Source of the DNA: a virus
Virus record (IMG/VR): IMGVR_UViG_3300015202_000038
Span: 1-29,532 of that record
Direction: 5' to 3' (one strand)
DNA length: 29,532 nt
Positions 18,883 through 26,895 of the stretch are shown here, piece after piece (positions within the stretch are counted from its first letter, which is position 1; each line of letters opens with the position of its first letter). The notes below the pieces were generated by a model that worked only from the letters and a program-made list of their open reading frames with translations, did no database searches and was not told where the DNA came from. The translations under genes were made by a program, and so were the position numbers.

Positions 18883-21398
18883 TGTTTCCTGAGCTGATGA
18901 TCGTAGGTGAGTCACCCTCCCTTAACCCGCGTGCTAAAGCTATACTCTACGATGCGCTGCTGGATAATGATATTGGCGAAGATAGCTTCAGCTGGGTGAA
19001 TGTTTTAAGGGATGCACCCCCCGACGGTAAAAATGTCACTAAAACTATGATCAAGGGTTCTCGTCAGCGGGTGCTTGACCGTATTGAAAAACGAGACCCG
19101 AGATTTGTATTGTTACTTGGCAACAGCGCATGTCAAGCTGTACTTGATCAAGCCGGTATACGCAAACTACGGGGAAAGCCCCTCGAGCGTGATGGCCGGA
19201 TTTACGTCCCTATCTATCACCCTCACCAAGCTTTGCATGATGATAAGTGGGTGTCCGTAATAACGGGCGACATTCGGCGGATGAAAGAGTGTATGAACTT
19301 TGGGGGTATTCCCGAAGAAAAAGGGATAGAGTACCACGTCGTTGATACTTGGGACAAAGTAGAAGCGATGCTCAAGGATTTACACGGTAAGATTGCAATC
19401 GATCTTGAAACTTCCCGCTTGTACCCTTTCACCACTGTGTGGGACAAGGCGGTTGAAGCGGGCACAGCAACCAAAGCAATGCTTGATGCCCACAAAGCCA
19501 CGCATGGCTCAAACAATATCCCTAAGGTTGTCGCGATGCAGTTTGGCTGCAACAAACGACAGTGGGTAGTACCCATGGAAACAGCGGGCATTTGGGATCA
19601 TGAGACGCTTGTCAAGATTGTTAAACTAGTTACGCTTAAGATCAAAAATGGTTGCTTCACGATTTTTCACAACGGCAAGTTTGATGCTTTGTGGATGCGC
19701 GTTCGGTTCGGCGTCAAGTGGCCCGTTCATTTCGACACAATGCTTGCCCACTATCTCCTTGATGAAAACGACATGCACGGGCTTAAGTACTTGGCGCAAA
19801 AACTGATGGGTGCTTACGACTGGGATATTGAAGGCAAAGAAAAAACAGACTGGTCGATGGAGAATGCGAAGTACGCGGCTCACGATGTTTATTACACCCG
19901 TTTGCTATACTTTATTTTTCGCGACCAGTTATTCGAAGAGGGTGATGTTAAAAAAGTTTTCAAGCACATCTTGATGCCCTGCGTGGCAATGTTTGTAGAC
20001 GCCGAGTTTACCGGCGTTCATATTGACCTTGACCACATGGATGAGGCGGAGAAAGTACTTCGTGATCAGGTTGCCGATGCGATGACTAATTTAAGTGAGT
20101 GGGGTAGCAAAGCTAAGTTGGTTGATAAGAAAACGGGTGTAATCAACTGGGCAAGCTCAGATCAGCTAGGCGACTTGTTGTTTAACGTATTGAAGATCAA
20201 GCCCATCGAAAAAACAAAGAAGGGCAAGAACAGTGTCAGCGAAAGCGTACTACTCCGAATTGACCATCCCATGGTCGGCGACCTTATCAAATATCGAGCT
20301 GCTCAGAAACAGCTCTCATCTTTCATTGACGGCTGGCGCCCATATCTCGATCTTGATGGACGGCTGCATCCTGTCTTCAAGCTTCATGGTACGGTCACAG
20401 GACGCTTATCTTGCGAGCATCCCAACCTCCAGCAAGTCCCCCGTGATCCTCGCATTAGAAGTCTTATTACAGCTCCAAACGGATGGACGCTTATTGAGAT
20501 GGATTTGTCGCAGGTCGAGTTGCGTATCGCGGCTGAACTGGCTAACGAGTACCACCTCTTATCAGTCTTTAAGTCGGGAGGTGATCCTCACTGGCAAACT
20601 GCAATTCGCGAGATTGAGCGCGGTGCGGGCTATAAAAAGGAAGTATTGAAGACTGCTCGAGTGCTTGCTGAAAAAGAGCGTCTAAATCACGTAGATATGA
20701 ATTACAGCGAAGCTATCGAGTATATCCTCAACAAAGGCAATGAGGCCTGCGAGGAGGTTATGATAATGTGGAAGGAGACACGTAAAAAAGCAAAGGCCAT
20801 TAACTTTGGCTATCTCTACGGAATGTGGTGGAAAAAGTTTAAGATATATGCTCGCGACAACTATGGTGTGGACGTTAATGATGGTGAAGCTGAAGCCTCA
20901 CGTGAGGCTTTTTTCGAGCTATATCCTGCGTTCTTGGCGTGGCATAACAAGCAACGCCGCTTCGCTCAATTGCACGGTTATGTGAAGTCACTTACTGGAC
21001 GCAAGCGTCGTTTGCCTGCGGCGTCCTTAGGCCGCGATTGCCCTGAACGCCGTGAAGCACAACGTCAAGCGATCAACAGCCCCGTACAGTCATACGCAAA
21101 CGACCACAACCTGATGGCGGCACTTGATATGGCGAAAGAGTTTAATCGAAACTGGTTCAGGATTGTGGGAACCGTGCATGACGCTATCTTGATGTGGGTA
21201 CGCGATGACAAGGTTGAGCATGTCTATAATCGGGGGTTGGAAATTATGTCATCCCCCAGCCTATTGACTACGTTTGAAATATCTCTCAGTGTACCGATTG
21301 AGGCAGATGCGAAGATCGGTCCTTGGAGTAAAGGAAAGAACCTTAAAAAATGGTTAGCGGAAAACAACAATCAAAGCTTGCAACAAAAAGTGGCGTAG
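18882..21398 (+). CDS. family A DNA polymerase with N-terminal UDG-like domain
   Basis: 838 residues; ATG 18882 has GGAG 8 nt upstream. Residues 1-140 resemble a family 4/5 uracil-DNA glycosylase fold (MIVGESPSLNP, then VLLLGNSACQAVL and YVPIYHPHQAL), without an obvious FeS cysteine set, so it is probably non-catalytic. The proofreading domain shows Exo I IDLETS (D174, E176), Exo II FHNGKFD (D268) and Exo III YAAHD (D335). Polymerase motifs: A MDLSQVELR (D541), B RKKAKAINFGYLYG (R634, K638, F642, Y646), C VGTVHDAI (H766, D767). Motif C has Ala where HDE is usual, and A and B are about 45 residues further apart than in E. coli Pol I. Replicative polymerase of the phage. Confidence 0.93.
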   Translation: MFPELMIVGESPSLNPRAKAILYDALLDNDIGEDSFSWVNVLRDAPPDGKNVTKTMIKGSRQRVLDRIEKRDPRFVLLLGNSACQAVLDQAGIRKLRGKPLERDGRIYVPIYHPHQALHDDKWVSVITGDIRRMKECMNFGGIPEEKGIEYHVVDTWDKVEAMLKDLHGKIAIDLETSRLYPFTTVWDKAVEAGTATKAMLDAHKATHGSNNIPKVVAMQFGCNKRQWVVPMETAGIWDHETLVKIVKLVTLKIKNGCFTIFHNGKFDALWMRVRFGVKWPVHFDTMLAHYLLDENDMHGLKYLAQKLMGAYDWDIEGKEKTDWSMENAKYAAHDVYYTRLLYFIFRDQLFEEGDVKKVFKHILMPCVAMFVDAEFTGVHIDLDHMDEAEKVLRDQVADAMTNLSEWGSKAKLVDKKTGVINWASSDQLGDLLFNVLKIKPIEKTKKGKNSVSESVLLRIDHPMVGDLIKYRAAQKQLSSFIDGWRPYLDLDGRLHPVFKLHGTVTGRLSCEHPNLQQVPRDPRIRSLITAPNGWTLIEMDLSQVELRIAAELANEYHLLSVFKSGGDPHWQTAIREIERGAGYKKEVLKTARVLAEKERLNHVDMNYSEAIEYILNKGNEACEEVMIMWKETRKKAKAINFGYLYGMWWKKFKIYARDNYGVDVNDGEAEASREAFFELYPAFLAWHNKQRRFAQLHGYVKSLTGRKRRLPAASLGRDCPERREAQRQAINSPVQSYANDHNLMAALDMAKEFNRNWFRIVGTVHDAILMWVRDDKVEHVYNRGLEIMSSPSLLTTFEISLSVPIEADAKIGPWSKGKNLKKWLAENNNQSLQQKVA

Positions 21399-22429
21399 CG
21401 CCTGCGCATGACCACAGCAAGGTATTGACCAGTGATAACCAGATCAACATCAGCCAATCAAAGGTAAAGGTCTGGCGGCAGTGTCATCGGCAATACCATT
21501 GGAAGTTCGTAATGATGGTGCAAAAAAAGATGCGTAAGCGACCTTTCATGTTCGGCGGTATTGCTCACGAAATCTGCGAGGCAGACTTTGAAGGCCTTGA
21601 TTGGAACAAGGTTCTTGACGCCATTGAGCTTGACAACAAGAAGCTCTTTAAGCGAGAAATTGAGATGTATGGCAATATCGTTGAAGATATGCGCGATATT
21701 ATGACCGACTACTTTGCCTATTGGGCAGGCACGGAGAATGAGGTTCGACCGATTAAGCATGGCGGTCGACGGTCCGAGCATGAGTTTCGTATCGAGCTCG
21801 ATGATGCGCTTTGGTTTACCGGCAAGATTGACTCGGTAGTTAAAGCTAAAAAGATGCGTTGGGTTATGGAGCACAAGACGTTTAGCCGTATGCCCGGCGA
21901 AGATGAGCGTTGGAAATCCGTGCAAGGATCAGTGTATTTCCGGGCACTCGAAGTGATGGGGTTCCCTTCGATTGACGGGGTTCTGTGGGACTACATCAGC
22001 AGTAAAGCACCCGGTGTACCGGGTCAATTAACTAATACAGGTAAAATATCTCAGGCTCGTATTGATAGCGTTCCTAGTCGAGTTAAGCGCTGGATTAAGG
22101 ATAATGACTATAAACGCAGCGACTACGCTAAGTTAATTGAGTCCACGCGTGAGGGTCTTAGTTCGCGTTATATACGCCTTTTTAGTCCCGTGAAGCGATC
22201 AGTAGTTGATATGATCTGGGAAGATTTTGTCGATACAGCGCGGGAAATCCGCGATAACCATGGTACTAAGAAAGACATGAACGTCGGCAAGCACTGTTCC
22301 TGGTGTGACTATCAGCCGTTGTGCAAGGCGTTACTCACCGGTGCAGATGTTGATTGGATCCTAAATCGTGACTATCAGCAAGAAGATCAATCCCACAAAC
22401 GCAACGCGGTTGACCGCAGCGATGATTAA
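21350..22429 (+). CDS. FeS-cluster RecB/Cas4-like PD-(D/E)XK exonuclease
   Basis: 359 residues, overlapping the polymerase end by 49 nt, with AAAGGAAAG upstream. Nuclease motifs in order: H73 (FGGIAHEICE), D161 (WFTGKIDSVV), E174-x-K176 (VMEHKTFS) and Q-x-x-x-Y at 192 (QGSVYFRALE). One cysteine near the N-terminus (C45, RQCHRQY) and three near the C-terminus (C316, C319, C325; HCSWCDYQPLC) form the four-cysteine FeS pattern of Cas4 and AddB. It probably resects DNA ends to create single strands for the annealing/RecA-like ATPase downstream. No cas genes or arrays are nearby, so it is a phage recombination nuclease. Confidence 0.87.
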   Translation: MVSGKQQSKLATKSGVAPAHDHSKVLTSDNQINISQSKVKVWRQCHRQYHWKFVMMVQKKMRKRPFMFGGIAHEICEADFEGLDWNKVLDAIELDNKKLFKREIEMYGNIVEDMRDIMTDYFAYWAGTENEVRPIKHGGRRSEHEFRIELDDALWFTGKIDSVVKAKKMRWVMEHKTFSRMPGEDERWKSVQGSVYFRALEVMGFPSIDGVLWDYISSKAPGVPGQLTNTGKISQARIDSVPSRVKRWIKDNDYKRSDYAKLIESTREGLSSRYIRLFSPVKRSVVDMIWEDFVDTAREIRDNHGTKKDMNVGKHCSWCDYQPLCKALLTGADVDWILNRDYQQEDQSHKRNAVDRSDD

Positions 22430-22433
22430 GTGG

Positions 22434-22462
22434 TTGCGCATAATTATCGATTATCATATACT
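22434..22462 (+). promoter_or_regulatory. internal promoter before the Sak4-like ATPase
   Basis: TTGCGC (22434-22439), 17-bp spacer, TATACT (22457-22462), about 30 nt before ATG 22492. It lies in the only sizeable gap of the plus-strand operon. Confidence 0.5.
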
Positions 22463-22491
22463 AGACATTCTTGACAAGAGGCATTGTTCAA

Positions 22492-23322
22492 ATGGCTACT
22501 GAGGTTCGCAAGTCTGACCGTGCGCCGGGATCGCGACCGATTGCAGAGGTTACGTATAATCTTTCAACCGCGATTTATGGCCGATCAGGTTCGGGTAAAA
22601 CCACGCTTGCCGGTACATGGCCCAAACCCATTCTTTACCTTAATATCCGCGACAACGGTACCGAAAGTATATCGGACGTCCCGGACATTGATGTCAAAGA
22701 AATCACCACAGGCGATGAGTTCAAGGAAGTTTTGCTGTGGTGTGCGATGCAGGCAAATCGAGGCAAATTGATCTATAAAACCATCGTGCTCGATACAATG
22801 TCTCAGCTTCAATCCATCCTGGTAGAAGAGCTATGCGCTAAGAAAGAGTCGCAGCTGCGAAAGAACAGAAAAATGCCGGGTGATTACGGCACCATGACAA
22901 TGCAGGAATGGGGACTCATCGCGGGAGACCTTAAGGCTGCCATTATGGACGTTCGCAACTTGCCAGTTCAATCTGTGTTCATTGCCCAGGAACGCACCTT
23001 CAACTTGCCCGGCGAAGAAGGCGAAGAGAATATCGATCAACTCGACCCCGAGGTTGGTGTTAAGTTGATGAAGTCCGTCAAGAATGACTTGAATGCCAGT
23101 GTCTCCGCTATCGTTCGCACCTTTATTCGGCTACGCGTCGAAAAGGTGGCAGATGAAGCGGGTAAGAAAGTTCGGCAGGTAAAAGTCGTTTACTGTTTGC
23201 TCGTTGGGCCACACTCGGTCTATACGACAAAGCTCAGGAAGCCCAAAGGGGTTTCGCTTCCTGACTATATTGAAGACCCCGACTTCCGGAAGATCAAGAA
23301 GCTTATGAAGGGACTTAATTAA
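22492..23322 (+). CDS. RecA-like recombinase ATPase, Sak4 type
   Basis: 276 residues from ATG 22492 (AAGAGG 10 nt upstream). Walker A YGRSGSGKTTLAG (about 29-41), a strand-loop LNIRDNGTESI (about 50-60) and Walker B YKTIVLDTMSQLQ (about 95-107, D101) place it in the phage AAA/RecA-core group often annotated as Sak4 or AAA_24. A QERTF segment resembles the sensor region, and the C-terminus is basic. These proteins act in single-strand annealing or recombination together with an SSB. The next gene encodes the expected DUF669 partner. Confidence 0.83.
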   Translation: MATEVRKSDRAPGSRPIAEVTYNLSTAIYGRSGSGKTTLAGTWPKPILYLNIRDNGTESISDVPDIDVKEITTGDEFKEVLLWCAMQANRGKLIYKTIVLDTMSQLQSILVEELCAKKESQLRKNRKMPGDYGTMTMQEWGLIAGDLKAAIMDVRNLPVQSVFIAQERTFNLPGEEGEENIDQLDPEVGVKLMKSVKNDLNASVSAIVRTFIRLRVEKVADEAGKKVRQVKVVYCLLVGPHSVYTTKLRKPKGVSLPDYIEDPDFRKIKKLMKGLN

Positions 23323-23323
23323 C

Positions 23324-24250
23324 ATGGCACGAGTAGCAAAGAAATCGGCTAAAGCCAAGGGCACCGTTAGCATCAACTTCAAAGGTGTAGAGTCACGCCG
23401 TACACCTCCCGAGGGTGATTATGTTGCGACAGTTTTGGAGACGGAGAACACCACGTCCGCGGCAGCCGGCAATGCTCAGATTAAGTGGACCTTGGAAATC
23501 AGCCGTGGTGAGTACAAGGGAACCAAGGTTTGGTTTTACACTCCCCTGGCCGAGAACAGCCTGTGGAAGCTTCACGCTTGGCTGACGGCGATGGGCGAGG
23601 AGGTTCCCGAGGATGAGGTCGATATTGACCTTGACGACCTAGTCGGCAAAGAGTTGGTTGTTGTCTTGACTCATGATACTTATCAAGGCAAGAAGCAAGC
23701 CAAGATCACGGACTTTCAGTCGATGAGTGATTACAGCGGTCAAGCTGAGATGGATGAGGAAGACGACAAGCCGGCGACAAAGAGCAAGAAAGCTTCAAGC
23801 AAGCCGGCAAAAGCTATCGACCTCGATGAGCTCGATGAAGATGAGCTCAAGGACATGTACGTCGAAAAAGGCGTAGGCACCCTGAAGGCAGCTAAAAAGC
23901 TCGATGAAGACGAGCTGCGTGAAGCGATCCAAGAACACATCGACGAAGAGACTGCGGCCGAGGCAAAGGCCAGCAAAAAGCCCACAGCAAAGGGCAAGGA
24001 AAAGCCGGCCGATGAGGACGATGAAGACGATGAAAAGCCCCGGGGTAAAGCAAGGGGCAAGCCTGAGCCCAAGGCAAAGAAAAAGAAAACCTACGATGCC
24101 GACGACCTTGATGAGCTCGATGAAGACGAGCTGCAAGGAGTGATTGATGAGTCGGGCATTGATGTTGACCTCGACGACTTCAAGGGTCTCAAGAAAAAGC
24201 TTGCGGCAGTAAAGGCCGCGCTTGATGAAGACGGTCTGCTCGACGACTAA
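23324..24250 (+). CDS. DUF669 protein, probable ssDNA-binding protein with acidic tail
   Basis: 308 residues, starting 1 nt after the upstream stop. Residues 1-140 form the DUF669 domain: FKGVESRRTPPEGDYVATVLE, then IKWTLEISRGEYKGTKVWF and GKELVVVLTHDTYQGKKQAKI. The remaining half is a very long Lys/Glu/Asp-rich tail carrying two copies of a DLDELDEDEL-type segment (about 167 and 262). Each copy is followed by a small helical unit (LKAAKKLDEDELREAIQEH; LKKKLAAVKAALDED). Many DUF669 proteins stop after the first domain, so the tail is unusual. An acidic extreme C-terminus is typical of SSBs, which recruit partners through it. Confidence 0.78.
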   Translation: MARVAKKSAKAKGTVSINFKGVESRRTPPEGDYVATVLETENTTSAAAGNAQIKWTLEISRGEYKGTKVWFYTPLAENSLWKLHAWLTAMGEEVPEDEVDIDLDDLVGKELVVVLTHDTYQGKKQAKITDFQSMSDYSGQAEMDEEDDKPATKSKKASSKPAKAIDLDELDEDELKDMYVEKGVGTLKAAKKLDEDELREAIQEHIDEETAAEAKASKKPTAKGKEKPADEDDEDDEKPRGKARGKPEPKAKKKKTYDADDLDELDEDELQGVIDESGIDVDLDDFKGLKKKLAAVKAALDEDGLLDD

Positions 24251-24309
24251 TCTTTCGGGTAGAAGAACGGGAAGAACCGGTATTCTCGTCCTAGTTCCAA
24301 CCCGACGGT

Positions 24310-24343
24310 GGGCGGCATCCTTAACCGGGTGTCGCCCTTTTTT
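24310..24343 (+). terminator. intrinsic terminator after the DUF669 gene
   Basis: 11-bp stem GGGCGGCATCC/GGGTGTCGCCC (two G-U pairs) with a 6-nt loop, followed by six T residues. It lies directly before the next gene, so it probably attenuates rather than ends the operon. Confidence 0.75.
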
Positions 24344-24358
24344 CTTATGGAGACTGAT

Positions 24359-24616
24359 ATGCCTTTTTCTAAACAAACGATTGAACCCACAGGATTTAAG
24401 TTCGGGGTTAACTCATCCGCCATTGAAGCCTATGTGGCTGAGTTGATCGCGCTGTATAGGTCTGGTAGGCTTGTCATACAAGCAGCAACGCTAACAACCG
24501 AGAACACTGTGGATGACTGGGAGCTCGAGACGCTGATTATCAAATACGGGAAAGGAAGGCTCGATGGCGAAGAAAGCGGAGACACGACTTCAACAATCGA
24601 TCAAGAAAAAGCTTAA
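24359..24616 (+). CDS. hypothetical protein (85 aa)
   Basis: ATG 24359 is chosen because GGAG lies 6 nt upstream; longer frames start inside the terminator. The product begins MPFSKQTIEPTGFKFGVNSS. It has a helical middle (AIEAYVAELIALYRSGRL) and a D-D-W-E-L-E-T-L-I-I-K-Y segment. It ends in a Ser/Thr/Gly-rich stretch. Its 3' end overlaps the nuclease gene by 53 nt. No family recognised; first gene after the terminator. Confidence 0.6.
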   Translation: MPFSKQTIEPTGFKFGVNSSAIEAYVAELIALYRSGRLVIQAATLTTENTVDDWELETLIIKYGKGRLDGEESGDTTSTIDQEKA

Positions 24617-25073
24617 AGCCGAGTGCGGCGGGAAATGGTGGAAGGTTCATGGTAGCTCATTCCAAGAAGCGGGTCAGCCGGATATCGATGGGGTCTGCGA
24701 AACCTTCTCATTTAAGTTTGAAGTCAAAGTCCCTATCGAAGGAAAGCCTAGCGAGCTTCAACTCCAAACTCTCGCTGAGTGGCGTGATCAGGGAAGCATC
24801 GCCTGTATCGTGGAAACAGCTGATCAAGCGGTCGCCTTGGTTAGAGCTGCTATACGATCACCAGAGAAAAGGTACCGAGGCGATCGTCTCTACCGATGGA
24901 TTTGCAGCACTCTTCGCGCAGCGTTCGGGGAAGACATGGGTTACGGGCGCTGTCCTCGAGGTGGAAAAGTACGAGTGCCACGACGTTCTATTGATTGGGC
25001 CCTTAACCAACTTGAAGAGTACTTGGGTGAAGTTCCTCACGGAAAAACTACCTTGGTACTCGGTGCACCTTGA
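24564..25073 (+). CDS. VRR-NUC nuclease (true C-terminus uncertain)
   Basis: ATG 24564, AAGGA upstream. Residues 1-97 form a complete VRR-NUC (PD-(D/E)XK) domain: E6 (ETRLQQSIKKKLK), AGQPD (D40), FEVKVP (E53, K55) and S-E-L-Q-L-Q-TL (Q66), ending VETADQAVALVRAA. Such nucleases act on branched or flap DNA. After about residue 97 the frame loses protein-like character, while the +1 frame carries the helicase N-terminal motif (LYDHQRKG). The last 70 codons are therefore probably not the native end. Either the gene simply overlaps the helicase, or a +1 shift near 24843 makes a nuclease-helicase fusion. Confidence 0.75.
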   Translation: MAKKAETRLQQSIKKKLKAECGGKWWKVHGSSFQEAGQPDIDGVCETFSFKFEVKVPIEGKPSELQLQTLAEWRDQGSIACIVETADQAVALVRAAIRSPEKRYRGDRLYRWICSTLRAAFGEDMGYGRCPRGGKVRVPRRSIDWALNQLEEYLGEVPHGKTTLVLGAP

Positions 25074-26265
25074 TCTTCCCTCATATCTTCAGCATCAAAA
25101 GGAGTTTGTCAAAGCTTGGGGTATGCGTGACCACTGTATCTTGCTTCTCAACCCCGAGGCGCTGACGCCCCTTGTCAAAAAACTTCAGCGCGTCAAGTGG
25201 GACCGCATGGTCTGGGATGAAGCGCAACGTCTCAAGAACCGTAATAGCCGATCAAGCAAAGATGCGATGTTGCTGGCGCGAAGTGCACGCAAGCGGCTAG
25301 CGCTGACGGGCACACCCATGGACCTCGATCCCAAGGACCTGTGGGCAATTATGCGTTTTGTCGAGGTTGATTGCTTTGGCAAAAACTGGGGTGATTTTGA
25401 GAGTGAATACCTTGTTAAGCCAAATATAGATATTCATAAAGCTCGAGGCATCATCGAAAAGCGCAAAATGATGCTGGCGTATCAAATCGCCAAGCGTAAA
25501 GCCCCGATGCGAGAAGACATGATCGATCAATTCGCCGAACTCATCGCGCCGAACGCCCTGCGAATATCCAAAGAAGATGCAGGCATCGAGCCTGCTAAAG
25601 TTCACGTTGTACGATTTAATCTTGAGCCCGATGAGGATAAGCTGTATCGACAAATGGAAAAGTCGATGTTGGTAAAGGTAAAGGGAAAGGTTATCAAAGC
25701 GCCGTTGAAGATTACTCAGATGGGTAAGCTGCAACAAATTACCGGCGGGCACTTAAAAGATGAAGATGGCGAAACCCACCTGGTCACGACCACAAAGCGG
25801 CGGGTGCTTCGTCGGCATATCCTCGACCATGTCGAGCCCGGCACGCCCTTTGTTATCTTCTGCAAGTTTGTTTGGGAGGTTCACATGCTTTACCGACTAG
25901 TTGATCGACTAGGCTACGGCAAAGGCGCGATGCTGTGGGGTAAGGTTAAAGATATCAAAACGGATCCTCGCCGAACGCGAATGCTGACCGACTTTCAAGA
26001 TGGCAAGCTTGATTGGATGATATGCCAACAGAGAACGGGCGGCGTCGGCGTAGATTTATATCGTGCTCGCCACTTTTATGTCTACTCATTGGGTCATAGC
26101 TATATCGATTATGATCAGATGCTTAGCCGAGGCGACTTCTTACAGCAGGATAAACCGGCGAACTTTTTCTTGCTAGCGGTACGATCATCTATTGACACGG
26201 ATATCATATCTGCTGTAAAAGATAAAAAGACGATCACGGAACGGTTCTATGATCGCCTAGTATAA
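24784..26265 (+). CDS. SNF2-type superfamily 2 helicase
   Basis: 493 residues from GTG 24784 (GAG-rich upstream); the in-frame ATG at 24649 would add residues that shadow the nuclease. Motifs: Q-like LLYDHQRKGTEAI (22-34), I AQRSGKTW (45-52), Ia LLIGPLTNLKSTW, II VWDEAQRLKN (143-152), III LALTGTP (172-178). The C-terminal half has motif V GVGVDLYRARH and a motif VI region YDQMLSRGDFLQQ, which keeps one Arg of the usual Q-x-x-x-R-x-x-R pair. Phage SNF2 helicases remodel forks or recombination intermediates. It overlaps the VRR-NUC frame by 290 nt. Confidence 0.82.
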   Translation: MIREASPVSWKQLIKRSPWLELLYDHQRKGTEAIVSTDGFAALFAQRSGKTWVTGAVLEVEKYECHDVLLIGPLTNLKSTWVKFLTEKLPWYSVHLDLPSYLQHQKEFVKAWGMRDHCILLLNPEALTPLVKKLQRVKWDRMVWDEAQRLKNRNSRSSKDAMLLARSARKRLALTGTPMDLDPKDLWAIMRFVEVDCFGKNWGDFESEYLVKPNIDIHKARGIIEKRKMMLAYQIAKRKAPMREDMIDQFAELIAPNALRISKEDAGIEPAKVHVVRFNLEPDEDKLYRQMEKSMLVKVKGKVIKAPLKITQMGKLQQITGGHLKDEDGETHLVTTTKRRVLRRHILDHVEPGTPFVIFCKFVWEVHMLYRLVDRLGYGKGAMLWGKVKDIKTDPRRTRMLTDFQDGKLDWMICQQRTGGVGVDLYRARHFYVYSLGHSYIDYDQMLSRGDFLQQDKPANFFLLAVRSSIDTDIISAVKDKKTITERFYDRLV

Positions 26266-26279
26266 ATAGGGACAGTATC

Positions 26280-26645
26280 ATGGCAAAAGAAAAAATCGAC
26301 ACGAAGGCAAAGCCCGCCGCCAAGGACGAAGCTGAAACCTTCAAGTACGGCGTAAGCGATATTGCTGAGAAAATGGGTATTGATGCTTCGGCCGTTCGCG
26401 TGAAGCTGCGCAATGCCGGCATTGAAAAGTCAGGCAAGTCGTACGGCTGGAACACCAAGACCGATCTTAACGAAGCCATCGATGAAATTACCACGGCGAA
26501 GAGGGTGAAGGCCGAAGCAAAGCCTGCCAAGGCCGACGCCAAGCCCGCTGCTAAAGGCAAGGTGAAGCCGGCCCCCGCCGAAGATGAAAAGCCCGTCAAG
26601 AAGCCGAAGGCGAAAAAGCCTAAGGATGACGAAGACGACGATTGA
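26280..26645 (+). CDS. HTH-like domain protein with Lys/Ala/Pro tail (121 aa)
   Basis: ATG 26280, AGGGA upstream. Residues 22-72 (YGVSDIAEKMGIDASAVRVKLR, then YGWNTKTDLNEAIDEI) form the same compact HTH-like domain found at the C-termini of 9309-9839 and 11863-12627. The remainder is a low-complexity basic tail (KAEAKPAKADAKPAAKGK) with a very acidic end (DDEDDD). This is the reverse domain order of the two minus-strand paralogues. It probably binds DNA; its exact role is unknown. It is the last gene of the plus-strand replication operon, followed by a strong terminator. Confidence 0.72.
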   Translation: MAKEKIDTKAKPAAKDEAETFKYGVSDIAEKMGIDASAVRVKLRNAGIEKSGKSYGWNTKTDLNEAIDEITTAKRVKAEAKPAKADAKPAAKGKVKPAPAEDEKPVKKPKAKKPKDDEDDD

Positions 26646-26667
26646 TCTTTTAACTCCTCCATCCACC

Positions 26668-26705
26668 AAAAAGCCCTCGTGCCATCAACGGTACGAGGGC
26701 TTTTT
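26668..26705 (+). terminator. strong bidirectional intrinsic terminator
   Basis: A fully paired 16-bp stem (one G-U), AAAAAGCCCTCGTGCC/GGTACGAGGGCTTTTT, with a 6-nt loop and T5/A5 on either side. It ends the replication operon and would also stop transcription from the right. Confidence 0.92.
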
Positions 26706-26841
26706 ATTGGTCGTTTTAGGCGTATTGCCACTAGTTCTGCGTGCGATCATACGGCGATTAGCGCTTTCGCTGCCTAAGCACCGCCCAGGCGTGCAAGATA
26801 CTGCGCTTAATCAATTATTGTTACATCACTTCAGTTCCCCA

Positions 26842-26870
26842 TTGTCTTAAACATTACTGGGAACTATAAT
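26842..26870 (+). promoter_or_regulatory. promoter for the OmpR-type regulator and spanins
   Basis: TTGTCT (26842-26847), 17 bp, perfect TATAAT (26865-26870), about 25 nt before ATG 26896. The 130 nt between the terminator and this promoter contain no feature I can support. Confidence 0.7.
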
Positions 26871-26895
26871 GCCATCATAAACCGGCCCGGGGGTA

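Noticed and set aside
21350-22429. Cas4-like nuclease considered as part of a CRISPR-Cas locus
   Set aside because: No Cas1, Cas2, effector gene or repeat-spacer array is present; the neighbours are replication and recombination genes.
23740-24376. Long Ser- and Leu/Val/Phe-rich minus-strand frames opposite the DUF669 tail
   Set aside because: They are the antisense of repetitive Lys/Glu/Asp codons, which naturally gives stop-free Ser/Phe/Leu-rich frames.
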